This document shows, piece by piece, positions 35,742-43,363 of a stretch of 64,000 bases of DNA. The DNA is taken from contig NZ_JAFBCC010000001.1 in the NCBI RefSeq assembly GCF_016907495.1, positions 1,178,001 to 1,242,000 on the forward strand. Reading direction: 5' to 3'. This DNA comes from Arthrobacter tumbae (GTDB lineage: Bacteria; Actinomycetota; Actinomycetes; Actinomycetales; Micrococcaceae). The notes under the pieces were generated by a model. The model was given only the letters and a program-made list of their open reading frames with translations. It had not been told where the DNA came from and did no database searches. The translations under genes were made by a program, and so were the position numbers. The first letter of the stretch is position 1. Each line of letters opens with the position of its first letter.

Positions 35742-36539
35742 ATGTCATTCCAGGACCCGGAGAACGAAGACCATCACGTCGGTACCCGCGATCTGACCCG
35801 GTGGACTACCCCGGTCGGCCGGTTCCTGGTCACGTGCGTCCGGGCAGTGGCGCAGTGGATCGGACCGCGCTGGGCGCTCCTGCTGCTGCTCGCGGTAGGC
35901 ATCGGGGCTGCTGTATCGCTTACGGTCGCGTCCGCGGAGGTCTACGAAGCAGTGTCGGATGAAGACGGGATTGCTGCCCTCGATCAACCCGCCCTCGATG
36001 CCGCGCTCACCATGCGATCGCCATGGCTGAACGACGCAATCACGGCTTACACGCATATCGGTGGCCCAATCGGCATGCCGATTCTCGCCCTCGGCGCAAC
36101 ACTTGCCCTCGTTGTGGCGCGGCGATCATACACGCCGCTGATCCTCACGGTCATAGCAGCCGGAGGCTCCCTGCTGATGACGGTCCTGAGCAAGGACGCT
36201 ATCGGGCGGTTGCGGCCCGACCGTGAGTTCGCGGTGCCGCCGTACGAGATCTCGGCGTCGTTCCCGAGCGGACATACACTGAATGCCGTTGTCGTCTCGG
36301 GGATCCTGGCGTACCTTCTGGTGCTGCGTCAGCATTCGAAGCGCGTGCGTGCCCTCACCGTCACCGTTGCCATCCTCTTCGCTTTCACGATGGGCCTCTC
36401 ACGTGTGTACCTCGGGCATCACTGGGTCACCGATGTCGCGGTGGCCTGGACGCTGGGGCTGGCGTGGCTGGCCCTTGTCATCACGGCGCACCGACTGTTG
36501 CTCACGTTCCGGAATTACCGGCGGAAGCGACGGGCGTAG
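35742..36539 (+). CDS. PAP2-family membrane phosphatase
   Basis: A 265-residue protein with about six membrane segments and a cytoplasmic N-terminal tail. The three phosphatase motifs are KDAIGRLRP near 150, SFPSGHT near 170 and SRVYLGHHWVTD near 217, giving the nucleophile His and acid His of the PAP2 superfamily. These enzymes dephosphorylate lipid phosphates such as undecaprenyl diphosphate or phosphatidate at the outer face. A periplasmic loop (about 60-95, YEAVSDEDGIAALDQPALD) precedes the catalytic half. Confidence 0.9.
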   Translation: MSFQDPENEDHHVGTRDLTRWTTPVGRFLVTCVRAVAQWIGPRWALLLLLAVGIGAAVSLTVASAEVYEAVSDEDGIAALDQPALDAALTMRSPWLNDAITAYTHIGGPIGMPILALGATLALVVARRSYTPLILTVIAAGGSLLMTVLSKDAIGRLRPDREFAVPPYEISASFPSGHTLNAVVVSGILAYLLVLRQHSKRVRALTVTVAILFAFTMGLSRVYLGHHWVTDVAVAWTLGLAWLALVITAHRLLLTFRNYRRKRRA

Positions 36540-36540
36540 C

Positions 36541-38322
36541 TCAATCCTGAGTATGTGCCTCTGCCTCCAGCCGCACATACTCGCGAAGCAGCTCCAGGGC
36601 GTGGGTGTTCCCCTCGGCTTTCAGGGCCTCCTCCATCGACTCGGCCAGCTTCCGGCCGGCGGGGAAGGGCGGAAGCAACGGCACATCGGCGTCCGTGCGG
36701 ATATCCAGCACATAGGGTCGGTCGCCGGCGAGCGCGCGGTCCCACGCCGGCCCGACGTCATCGGCTGAGTCCACCCGTTCCCCGTCCAGGCCCAGCAGCT
36801 TCGCGTACCCCGAATAGTCCACGTCAGGCAGTTGCTGGCTGTCCTCGAAGCGCGGTTCCGACTCGGTTTCTCGTTGCTCCCAGCTGACTTCGGCCAGGTC
36901 GAGGTTGTTGAGAATGCAGATCGCGAACACCGGGTTCGTCCAGGACTTCCAGAGCCGGCTGACGGTGATGAGCTCGGCCATCCCGGTCATCTGGAAGCCG
37001 CCGTCGCCCGTGAGGACCACCAGCGGCCGGTCCGGCGCCGCAAGCTTCGCGGCGAGACCGTAGGGAAGGCCGCAGCCCATGCTCGCGAGCGTGCTCGAGA
37101 GGTGCGCCGGCACATCCGGCGGCAGGTGCAGCTGCCGGGCGTACCAGTAGACGCAACTGCCGACGTCGACCGCCACTTGCGCGTTCTCCGGGAGCCGTCC
37201 GTTCAGCTCGCGGACAGCGCGTTCGGGGTTCACCGGATCGGCAGCCGTCAGTGCGCGGGCCTCGCTCAGACTCCGCCAGACGTCGACATGACGTTCAACG
37301 TCGGCACGCCACCCGAGGCGCTCGTGGACACGCGGCAGAAGCGCCCGGAGTGACTCGGCGGCATCTCCCGTCACCGCCACCTCCACCGGGTAGCGATTCC
37401 CGATGGCCTTGGCGTCGCTGTCGATCTGCACCGCGCGGGCGGCCCCCGGCGGCGGGTAGAACTCGGTCCAGGGATCGTTGGATCCGATGATCAGCAGGGT
37501 GTCGCAGTGCGCCATGGCCCACCCGCTGGCGCTCGTTCCCAAATGGCCCATGGTCCCGGCCGCCCAGGGCATGGCCTCGTCCACGTACGGTTTGCCGAGC
37601 AGGCTGGTGACGACGGCGGCGCCCAGCTTCTCCGCGAGCGCAGCCACCTCTGCCTGCGCACCCCGCGCGCCCTGCCCGACCAGCAGCGCAAGCTTCGATC
37701 CGGCATTGAGGAGGGCGGCGGCGTCGTGCACGTCCTGCTCCTGCGGGATCACCGTCCCACGGCTCCAGAGCGGGGCGGAGGGAATGACTCCGTGCTCGTG
37801 TTCCAGCTCAGGCGCGGGCTCCTGCTGCACGTCGTGGGGCAGGATGACGACGGCGGGTGACCGGGTTGCGAGGGCCGCCTTGAAGGCCCGGTCAATCACC
37901 ATGGGCGCCTGGTCCGGGCTGTTGACCTGCTGCCGAAACCCGGATGCGACGTCCTTGAACAGGCTCTGCAGGTCGATCTCCTGCTGGTAGGCCGAGCCCA
38001 GTACGGTCTGGCTCTGCTGCCCCACCAACGCGACCACGGGCACGCTGTCCATCCGTGCGTCATACAGGCCGTTGAGCAGGTGCACGGCTCCCGGCCCCTG
38101 CGTGGAGAGCACAACGCCTACCCGGCCGGTGTACTTGGCATGGCCAACCGCCATGAAGGCGGCGTTCTCCTCGTGGCGGGCCTGGATAAACGCCGGCGAC
38201 CCGGCACGCCGGAGCGCGCCGAGCACCGGGTTGATCCCGTCACCGCTGTAACCGAACACGCGGTCGACGCCCCACGCCGTCAACCGCTCAACAATGCCGT
38301 CAGCTACCAGCCGGTCCCCCAT
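36541..38322 (-). CDS. ThDP-dependent enzyme (pyruvate oxidase/acetolactate synthase-like)
   Basis: A 593-residue enzyme with the three acetolactate-synthase-type domains. Glu51 in QARHEENAAFMA activates thiamine diphosphate, and the cofactor motif is GDGGFQMT followed about 28 residues later by ILNNLD. FAD-binding middle-domain features are present but not decisive. It is closest to PoxB-like 'thiamine pyrophosphate-requiring proteins', which act on pyruvate or other 2-oxo acids. Its start shares one base (38322) with the stop of the Rv2629-type gene, so the two are coupled. Confidence 0.85.
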   Translation of the reverse strand: MGDRLVADGIVERLTAWGVDRVFGYSGDGINPVLGALRRAGSPAFIQARHEENAAFMAVGHAKYTGRVGVVLSTQGPGAVHLLNGLYDARMDSVPVVALVGQQSQTVLGSAYQQEIDLQSLFKDVASGFRQQVNSPDQAPMVIDRAFKAALATRSPAVVILPHDVQQEPAPELEHEHGVIPSAPLWSRGTVIPQEQDVHDAAALLNAGSKLALLVGQGARGAQAEVAALAEKLGAAVVTSLLGKPYVDEAMPWAAGTMGHLGTSASGWAMAHCDTLLIIGSNDPWTEFYPPPGAARAVQIDSDAKAIGNRYPVEVAVTGDAAESLRALLPRVHERLGWRADVERHVDVWRSLSEARALTAADPVNPERAVRELNGRLPENAQVAVDVGSCVYWYARQLHLPPDVPAHLSSTLASMGCGLPYGLAAKLAAPDRPLVVLTGDGGFQMTGMAELITVSRLWKSWTNPVFAICILNNLDLAEVSWEQRETESEPRFEDSQQLPDVDYSGYAKLLGLDGERVDSADDVGPAWDRALAGDRPYVLDIRTDADVPLLPPFPAGRKLAESMEEALKAEGNTHALELLREYVRLEAEAHTQD

Positions 38323-39461
38323 CAGCCGGCTGTCGGTACCGTTGGCCCGACGGGCCAGCGCAGCAGCGCTGCCACAGGTCCGCCGTCGAGAGCGCCGGAA
38401 GGGAACAGCGCCACTTCGGCGTCAGTCAGTACCGCAGCACGCAACAACGACGACGGCGCCGGCACCTCCCCCAGCACAGGCGCACCTGCGGTTTCCCCGT
38501 CGATCTCGGCGGTCCAGGGCTCCGACCCCAGGGCCAGCAGCCGGTGGCCGTTGAGGCCCTGGCTTTCAAGAAAGAGCGTGTCCACCTGTGCCTGCTGCAG
38601 CGCGTGCACCACAGAGCCGATCCCCTCGGTTGACTCAGGGTTGGCGCGTCCCTTCTGGTTATTGAGCCGTTCGAGCAGTTGTGCCTGCCGGCGGGCGATG
38701 CATTCGGCTACCCGCTTGTTGATTTCCTGTGCATACGCTTCCTTGTCCGCTCCCTCTGTACGGCTGTGGCTTTCGACGACGGTAAGGACGTCCTTGGACT
38801 GCTCGCTCAGCTGTTCGGCCACGAGGTTCCGGGCACGAATGTCACCGGCGACTACCAGCAGCCGCGCGCGGCTGCTGCGGACGACCTTGTCGATCTCGCC
38901 GGCGATGTCCGAGGCGTTCGCCTTCCAGATGTTCTCGGTGCGGTGCTGGTAGCGGCCCTGCGACCAGCCGCCGCTCGGGACCTTTTTGAGGTTCTCCGTA
39001 TCTCCCTCGATGTGCGTCATGTCGTCATCCTGCAGGCCGTTCGCGCGGCGCAGGTGGATCTCACCGCCGTCGCGGCCCACTTCAGCCACAACGTAGGCGA
39101 AGTCGTCCGGACGGTGCCACAGCAGCGGGCACAGGTTCGGCGCCCCGTTCACCGACGTGAACTCCGGCAGGGCGAGGGGCCCGGGCAGGAACTCATCCAG
39201 TTCCACCGAACCGTTCGCCACCACGATCAGACGCGCCACCGGGTCCGGCAGGCCCATCGCCGACTGGCGGAGCGCCTCCGCGACGGCCTTGCGGTCATCC
39301 TTGGTGGCGCCCGCTTCCTCGAGTGCCTTGGCGATATTGTCAGGCCGGACGTCGTCGGCGTGGAGCGAATCGACAGTACCGGTGCTCGCATTCGTATAGA
39401 TGGTCACCCAGGGTCCGGGCTTCCGATAGACATCTGCAAGCGTGTGCAGGGTGCTGGTCAC
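38322..39461 (-). CDS. Rv2629/Balon-type ribosome-associated factor (baeRF family)
   Basis: A 379-residue protein of the bacterial eRF1-like (Vms1/baeRF2) group. The motif region reads VPSGGWSQGRYQHRTENIW near 160-180, where eRF1 relatives carry their functional loop, and the second half (LVVAGDIRARNLVAEQLSE, VDTLFLESQGLNGHRLLALG) fits the RNase H-like and L7Ae-like domains. Mycobacterial Rv2629 and Psychrobacter Balon bind the ribosomal A site during dormancy. GTG 39461 overlaps the stop of the acidic protein (four bases), and the stop overlaps the ThDP gene. Confidence 0.8.
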   Translation of the reverse strand: MTSTLHTLADVYRKPGPWVTIYTNASTGTVDSLHADDVRPDNIAKALEEAGATKDDRKAVAEALRQSAMGLPDPVARLIVVANGSVELDEFLPGPLALPEFTSVNGAPNLCPLLWHRPDDFAYVVAEVGRDGGEIHLRRANGLQDDDMTHIEGDTENLKKVPSGGWSQGRYQHRTENIWKANASDIAGEIDKVVRSSRARLLVVAGDIRARNLVAEQLSEQSKDVLTVVESHSRTEGADKEAYAQEINKRVAECIARRQAQLLERLNNQKGRANPESTEGIGSVVHALQQAQVDTLFLESQGLNGHRLLALGSEPWTAEIDGETAGAPVLGEVPAPSSLLRAAVLTDAEVALFPSGALDGGPVAALLRWPVGPTVPTAG

Positions 39462-39742
39462 TGCGCCTCCTCATTGTCATCGCTGACTTCGTCCTCGATC
39501 GTTTCAGTGAGCGGGCCGTCGTCCGCCATGTCGCCCGTCTGCCCCGGTTCGGCAGCCGGCTCGTAGACCGGTTGGTCACCGGTGTCGCCGGTGTCGCCGG
39601 TGCTGCCGCCGTCGTCGATTGTCTCGGACTCGCGCCACTCCTCCGCGCGAGTCACGCGGCCACCCTGTATCAGCCCCTGAGCCTCGTGTTTCAACTGATC
39701 ATCCTGGATGGACCCGTGGGTGGTGTTTCCCCGCTCTGCCAT
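39458..39742 (-). CDS. Small acidic protein resembling the N-terminus of DUF2795 proteins
   Basis: A 94-residue, strongly acidic, probably disordered protein. Its beginning (MAERGNTTHGSIQDDQLKHE, then GLIQGGRVTRAEEWRESE) resembles the leader of actinobacterial DUF2795 proteins, but the C-terminal DUF2795 domain is missing; the rest is low complexity with GDTGDTGDQ. It is the first gene of a coupled operon with the Rv2629-type factor. A TAAG-N4-CTTA box lies 47 bases upstream. Role unknown; a stress-protein partner is plausible. Confidence 0.6.
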   Translation of the reverse strand: MAERGNTTHGSIQDDQLKHEAQGLIQGGRVTRAEEWRESETIDDGGSTGDTGDTGDQPVYEPAAEPGQTGDMADDGPLTETIEDEVSDDNEEAQ

Positions 39743-39788
39743 GACGTACCTCTTTCTCGTTGTTCGGTTTCGTCTGACCCGTGAATGC

Positions 39789-39800
39789 TAAGGTTACTTA
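39789..39800. promoter_or_regulatory. TAAG-N4-CTTA box, copy 1
   Basis: TAAGGTTACTTA lies between the divergent acidic-protein operon and the phosphoribosyltransferase gene. Similar boxes occur at 54520-54531 and 60924-60935. Confidence 0.55.
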
Positions 39801-39855
39801 CGGTCTATCATCCTCTGCCTTCGAATAAAAGACCCTCCGGTTGACCAGGGAAAAG

Positions 39856-40749
39856 ATGCATCTCAAGCACAATGAACCCGCACGTTACGCGGACCGCGAA
39901 GACGCCGGCTGGCAGCTTGCGGCCGCCCTACGGCCTGTTCTGAACGATGTCGAACCGCTAGTGCTCGGCCTTCCGCGGGGTGGGGTCCCGGTTGCGGGGG
40001 TGGTGGCGGAAGCGCTCGGCGCACCCTTGGACGTCGTCATGGTGCGCAAGGTCGGCGTTCCTGAGTTTCCTGAATTGGCGATGGGAGCGGTGGCCTCGAT
40101 CGGCGGCACCCTTGAAACCGTCCGCAACGCGAAGGTGCTCGCCGATGTCAGGAATGCAGACGCGGCCTTCGCCCGGGTTGCCGAGCGTGAGCAGGAGGAA
40201 CTCGCGCGCCGCGAACTCCTCTACCGCGAGGGGCTGGCCCCGCTGGCGGTAGCCGGAGCAACGGTGGTGGTCATTGACGACGGCGTTGCCACCGGTGCCA
40301 CGATGCTCGCGGCCGTTGCGGCGCTCCGGGCAGCGGGAGCCGGCCGGATCGTTGCGGCCGCGCCGGTCTTCCTTGCGTCCGCCGCTGAGACGGTCCATGG
40401 GTCGGTTGACGAATTGGTGAACCCCTGGTCGGCCACCGACCTACCTGCGGTCGGCAGCGCCTACCGCAGCTTCGAGCAGGTCCCCGACGCGGAGGTTCGG
40501 CGGTTGTTGCAGAACGCACGCGGGCGTAGTTTGGGGACCATGACCGATTATTCAGAGCTTCCCGAGTCCTACCGCGCCTACCTCGCAGGTCTCGATGACA
40601 GTACGGCCGCCGCCGTTCTGCCCGTCTTCAAGCAGGCCGTGGCCGGTGGGGAGCACGGTGTCCTGATCACCACCAACCTCGGTCCCGACACACAGGCCGA
40701 GGTCTCTGGCGAGGTACCCTTCGGCGAGGTCCGCGAGACAGTCAGGTAG
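39856..40749 (+). CDS. Phosphoribosyltransferase with C-terminal extension
   Basis: A 297-residue protein; ATG 39856 is preferred over TTG 39841 because AGGGAAA lies just upstream. The type I PRTase fold is clear: LGLPRGGVPVAGVVA near the start and the PRPP loop VVVIDDGVATGATMLAAV near 135. This group of stand-alone PRTases is common in stress-associated clusters and its base is unknown. After about residue 225 an extra 70-residue module follows (MTDYSELPESYRAYLAGLDD onward) that begins with Met as if once a separate gene. The MBL gene starts three bases after the stop. Confidence 0.82.
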   Translation: MHLKHNEPARYADREDAGWQLAAALRPVLNDVEPLVLGLPRGGVPVAGVVAEALGAPLDVVMVRKVGVPEFPELAMGAVASIGGTLETVRNAKVLADVRNADAAFARVAEREQEELARRELLYREGLAPLAVAGATVVVIDDGVATGATMLAAVAALRAAGAGRIVAAAPVFLASAAETVHGSVDELVNPWSATDLPAVGSAYRSFEQVPDAEVRRLLQNARGRSLGTMTDYSELPESYRAYLAGLDDSTAAAVLPVFKQAVAGGEHGVLITTNLGPDTQAEVSGEVPFGEVRETVR

Positions 40750-40752
40750 CCG

Positions 40753-41589
40753 GTGTCCTCCGACGACGACGGCGCCGGGCTGACCTCCAGCGGACCGCTC
40801 ACCCGCTACCGGCTCGCCCCCAATGCCGGGCCGATGAGCCTCGACGGCACCAACTCCTATGTTCTTTCCGCCCCGGATTCGCGGGGAGTGGTCGTGGTTG
40901 ATCCCGGCCCACTCGACGAGGCCCACCTTGCCGCGCTGCAGTCTGCGGGACCGGTGGAGCTGGTGCTCATCACCCACCATCACCGGGATCACACGGAGGC
41001 CAGCACCCGCTTTCATGAGATGACCGGGGCACCGGTTCGCGCCTTCGACCCTGCCTACTGCCACGGCGGAAACTCACTCGCCGACGGTGAGGTCCTTTCC
41101 GCCGCCGGGGTGCGGATCAACGTCCTCGCTACGCCCGGACACACCGCTGATTCGGTGTGCTTCCACCTGCCCGACGACGGGCCCAACGGCTCCGTCCTCA
41201 CGGGAGACACCATCCTCGGCCGTGGTACCACCGTGCTGAGCTACCCCGACGGGACGCTCAGTGACTACCTCCGGTCCCTCGAGACACTCGAGTCCCTCGG
41301 AGACGCCGCAATGCTGCCGGCGCACGGACCGACGCACCCGAACCTCGGGGACATTGTCCGCGCCTACCGCACGCACCGCCTGGAGCGGCTTGACCAGGTG
41401 CGCGCTGCGCTCCTGACGCTTGGCCTCTCAGTTGAGAGGGCCGACGTCGGCTCCGTCACCGACCGGGTGTACGCCGGGGTTGATCCTTCGGTGCGCCGCG
41501 CAGCGGAGCATTCGGTCGCGGCGCAGCTGCACTATCTGCGTGAGGAGCGTTCCTTCCACGGAACCGTTGCCCAGCCGCACGCGCCGTAG
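40753..41589 (+). CDS. Metallo-beta-lactamase fold hydrolase
   Basis: A 278-residue hydrolase starting GTG 40753, three bases after the PRTase stop, so translation is probably coupled. H75, H77, D79 and H80 in LITHHHRDHTEA form the zinc site; H138-region LATPGHTADSVCF, LTGDTILGRGTT and PAHGPTHP complete it. The sequence is closest to the LACTB2-like/glyoxalase II-like branch that includes endoribonucleases and thioester hydrolases. The C-terminal winged-helix-like tail (TLGLSVERADVGSVTDRVY, SVAAQLHYLREE) is typical of LACTB2 relatives. Substrate unassigned. Confidence 0.85.
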   Translation: MSSDDDGAGLTSSGPLTRYRLAPNAGPMSLDGTNSYVLSAPDSRGVVVVDPGPLDEAHLAALQSAGPVELVLITHHHRDHTEASTRFHEMTGAPVRAFDPAYCHGGNSLADGEVLSAAGVRINVLATPGHTADSVCFHLPDDGPNGSVLTGDTILGRGTTVLSYPDGTLSDYLRSLETLESLGDAAMLPAHGPTHPNLGDIVRAYRTHRLERLDQVRAALLTLGLSVERADVGSVTDRVYAGVDPSVRRAAEHSVAAQLHYLREERSFHGTVAQPHAP

Positions 41590-41639
41590 CTTCCGCGCCC
41601 TGGCGGGACGTCGACGGATCCGCTGTACGGCGATGTGCG

Positions 41640-41780
41640 CTAGCGCGAGTTGATCCAGAAGGCCATTCCCGACGCATCAGTCGCCGTGCAGACCGGTCCA
41701 TACGGCGAATCCTGCGGTTCGGAAGCCACCGTGCCACCGAGCTCTCGGACGCGGGCGGCGGCGTCGTCGGTGTTCTCCGG
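41640..41780 (-). pseudogene. Remnant of a VOC/glyoxalase gene (C-terminal end)
   Basis: On the minus strand the last 45 codons before a TAG read as the C-terminus of a glyoxalase-like protein: DAAARVRELGGTVASEPQDS, then YGPVCTATDASGMAFWINS. The N-terminal two thirds are absent because the divergent alkB start region lies directly upstream, and no start codon or ribosome site fits. This is probably a decayed gene truncated by a past rearrangement. Confidence 0.55.
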
Positions 41781-41843
41781 GCATGTCGGTCGAAGCGAGC
41801 GTATCCCCGACCGCTCGGACACACAATGGAAGAGAATGTTCCC

Positions 41844-42488
41844 ATGGCCACTCTCTTGCCGCGTGATCCCGCCGTCGTCGCTCCCGGTGCCGTGCACATT
41901 CCGGACTGGCTGGATTTCGACCGCCAGCGGGAACTCATCGCTGCATGCCGCGAGTGGGCCGGCGGGCCGGTGCCCATGCGGCACACCCGGATGCCCAACG
42001 GGTCCCGGATGTCGGTGCAGACAGTGTGCCTCGGTTGGCACTGGGTGCCCTACCGCTATACCAAAACAGCCGACGACGCCGGCGGTGGGCAGGTCGCCGA
42101 GTTCCCTTCGTGGCTCGCTGAGTTGGGGAGGGACGCCGTCGAAGCCGCTTACGGAGAACGCGACGAGTCCTATGAACCCGACGCCGCGCTGATCAACTTC
42201 TACGACGCCGCAGCCAAGATGGGCATGCACCAGGACAAGGAGGAGAAGTCCCTTGAACCCGTGGTGTCCCTGAGCATCGGAGACAGTTGCGTGTTCCGGT
42301 TCGGGAACACCGAGAACCGGAGCAAGCCGTGGACCGACGTGCGGCTGGAGTCGGGGGACCTGTTTGTCTTCGGCGGGGAGTCGCGGCTGGCGTACCACGG
42401 GGTGATGAAGACGTTTCCGGGAACAGCCGATCCAGCACTGGGACTGGACGGCCGGCTCAACATCACGCTGCGGGTGACGGGGCTCTGA
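41844..42488 (+). CDS. alkB: AlkB-type DNA/RNA demethylase
   Basis: A 214-residue 2-oxoglutarate/Fe(II) dioxygenase that reverses 1-methyladenine and 3-methylcytosine lesions. Iron ligands H129 and D131 in MGMHQDKEE and H185 in LAYHGV, and R204/R210 in GRLNITLRVTG for 2-oxoglutarate, are in AlkB order; NFYDAAAKMGMHQD is the nucleotide-recognition loop. ATG 41844 has GGAAGAG nine bases upstream; an ATG six codons earlier (41826) is possible. It lies among stress genes and is convergent to the DUF664 gene. Confidence 0.9.
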   Translation: MATLLPRDPAVVAPGAVHIPDWLDFDRQRELIAACREWAGGPVPMRHTRMPNGSRMSVQTVCLGWHWVPYRYTKTADDAGGGQVAEFPSWLAELGRDAVEAAYGERDESYEPDAALINFYDAAAKMGMHQDKEEKSLEPVVSLSIGDSCVFRFGNTENRSKPWTDVRLESGDLFVFGGESRLAYHGVMKTFPGTADPALGLDGRLNITLRVTGL

Positions 42489-42507
42489 GGTCGGCTGGCT
42501 CCAGAAT

Positions 42508-42544
42508 CGCCGGTTGAGGGCAGGAACGCCGCTTCGAACCGGCG
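42508..42544. repeat. Interrupted palindrome related to the 15.2-kb hairpin
   Basis: CGCCGGTT (42508-42515) and AACCGGCG (42537-42544) are the two halves of the 18-base palindrome found at 15224-15241, here separated by 21 bases. It sits between the convergent alkB and DUF664 genes. Confidence 0.5.
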
Positions 42545-42573
42545 ACCCTGCGCCTACTCGGCGTCTTTGAGGA

Positions 42574-43095
42574 TCACACCAGCAGCCCGCGCAGGTAGGC
42601 AGCCTGACCCGCGTGCTGCAGGCAGTCCTCGATGACGCTGACCAACCGGACACGCAGGGTGACCGGCGGGTCCCAGGACGAGTCGATGATGCGGTCCAGA
42701 TCCGTCTCACTGAGATTCTCGACGAACTCCATGCTGCGAACGTGTACTGCCCGGTGGTACTCGACGAGCATCCCGGCGGAGTCGACGCGGACCTTTTCCA
42801 CGTCGTCGGGCGTGTGGCCGTAGCCGGTGTCATCCCGCGGCAGGTCGAGACCAAATTTCTCGGCCCAGCCCTCGGTGAGCCACAGTTCATCGCGGTCGGC
42901 GGCGTCGGCCAGGTGGTTGTCCTGTACCCGGGTGAGATGCCAGACCAGCCAGGCGACACTGTTTCCGGGAGCGCCTGAACCGTCGGCAAGCACCGGCCGG
43001 TAGGCGAGTTGTCCGGCGTCGAGGCCGTCCACCGCCCGGGACACCGCGTCGGGGATTCGCCCGAAGGCCTCAACAAGCACGTCGCTTCCACTCAT
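42574..43095 (-). CDS. DUF664/DinB-fold protein (mycothiol S-transferase-like)
   Basis: A 173-residue four-helix-bundle protein of the DinB/YfiT fold. Three metal-binding His positions appear in LVWHLTRVQDNHLA (first helix pair) and EDCLQHAGQAAYLRG near the C-terminus. The DUF664 subgroup in actinobacteria contains mycothiol-dependent transferases that detoxify electrophiles. That match supports an organism using mycothiol, but the substrate is unknown. The gene stands alone; a 268-base repeat-rich gap follows upstream. Confidence 0.82.
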   Translation of the reverse strand: MSGSDVLVEAFGRIPDAVSRAVDGLDAGQLAYRPVLADGSGAPGNSVAWLVWHLTRVQDNHLADAADRDELWLTEGWAEKFGLDLPRDDTGYGHTPDDVEKVRVDSAGMLVEYHRAVHVRSMEFVENLSETDLDRIIDSSWDPPVTLRVRLVSVIEDCLQHAGQAAYLRGLLV

Positions 43096-43213
43096 GCGCC
43101 CAGCCTAGTCCCCCGAGGTTTCCGGGCCCGAGGCTACGGTTGCGAGGTTTCCGGGTGCGAAACTCCGGGCGCGAGGGACGAGCGGCTCGGAACCCGCGCG
43201 ACAAGTGAGCTAC

Positions 43214-43253
43214 CCGGACACAAGCGGGAGCAATCCGGACACAAGCGGGAGCA
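43214..43253. repeat. Direct repeat, 19 bases, period 21
   Basis: CCGGACACAAGCGGGAGCA is present at 43214-43232 and 43235-43253. It lies in the gap between the DUF664 start and the isomerase stop, next to a hairpin. Confidence 0.8.
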
Positions 43254-43257
43254 GAGT

Positions 43258-43293
43258 GGAGATTGGTGAGCAGTATTTCCCTCACCGATCTCC
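43258..43293. repeat. Hairpin downstream of the catabolic cassette
   Basis: GGAGATTGGTGAG (43258-43270) and CTCACCGATCTCC (43281-43293) pair at 12 of 13 positions around a 10-base loop. It may terminate the operon ending at 43364. Nearby CCGCAGCGCCGAAG also occurs twice. Confidence 0.6.
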
Positions 43294-43363
43294 AGGTTGC
43301 TCACCGCAGCGCCGAAGCGACACCCGCAGCGCCGAAGAAACGCGCGCAAGACCGGAGCGCAGC

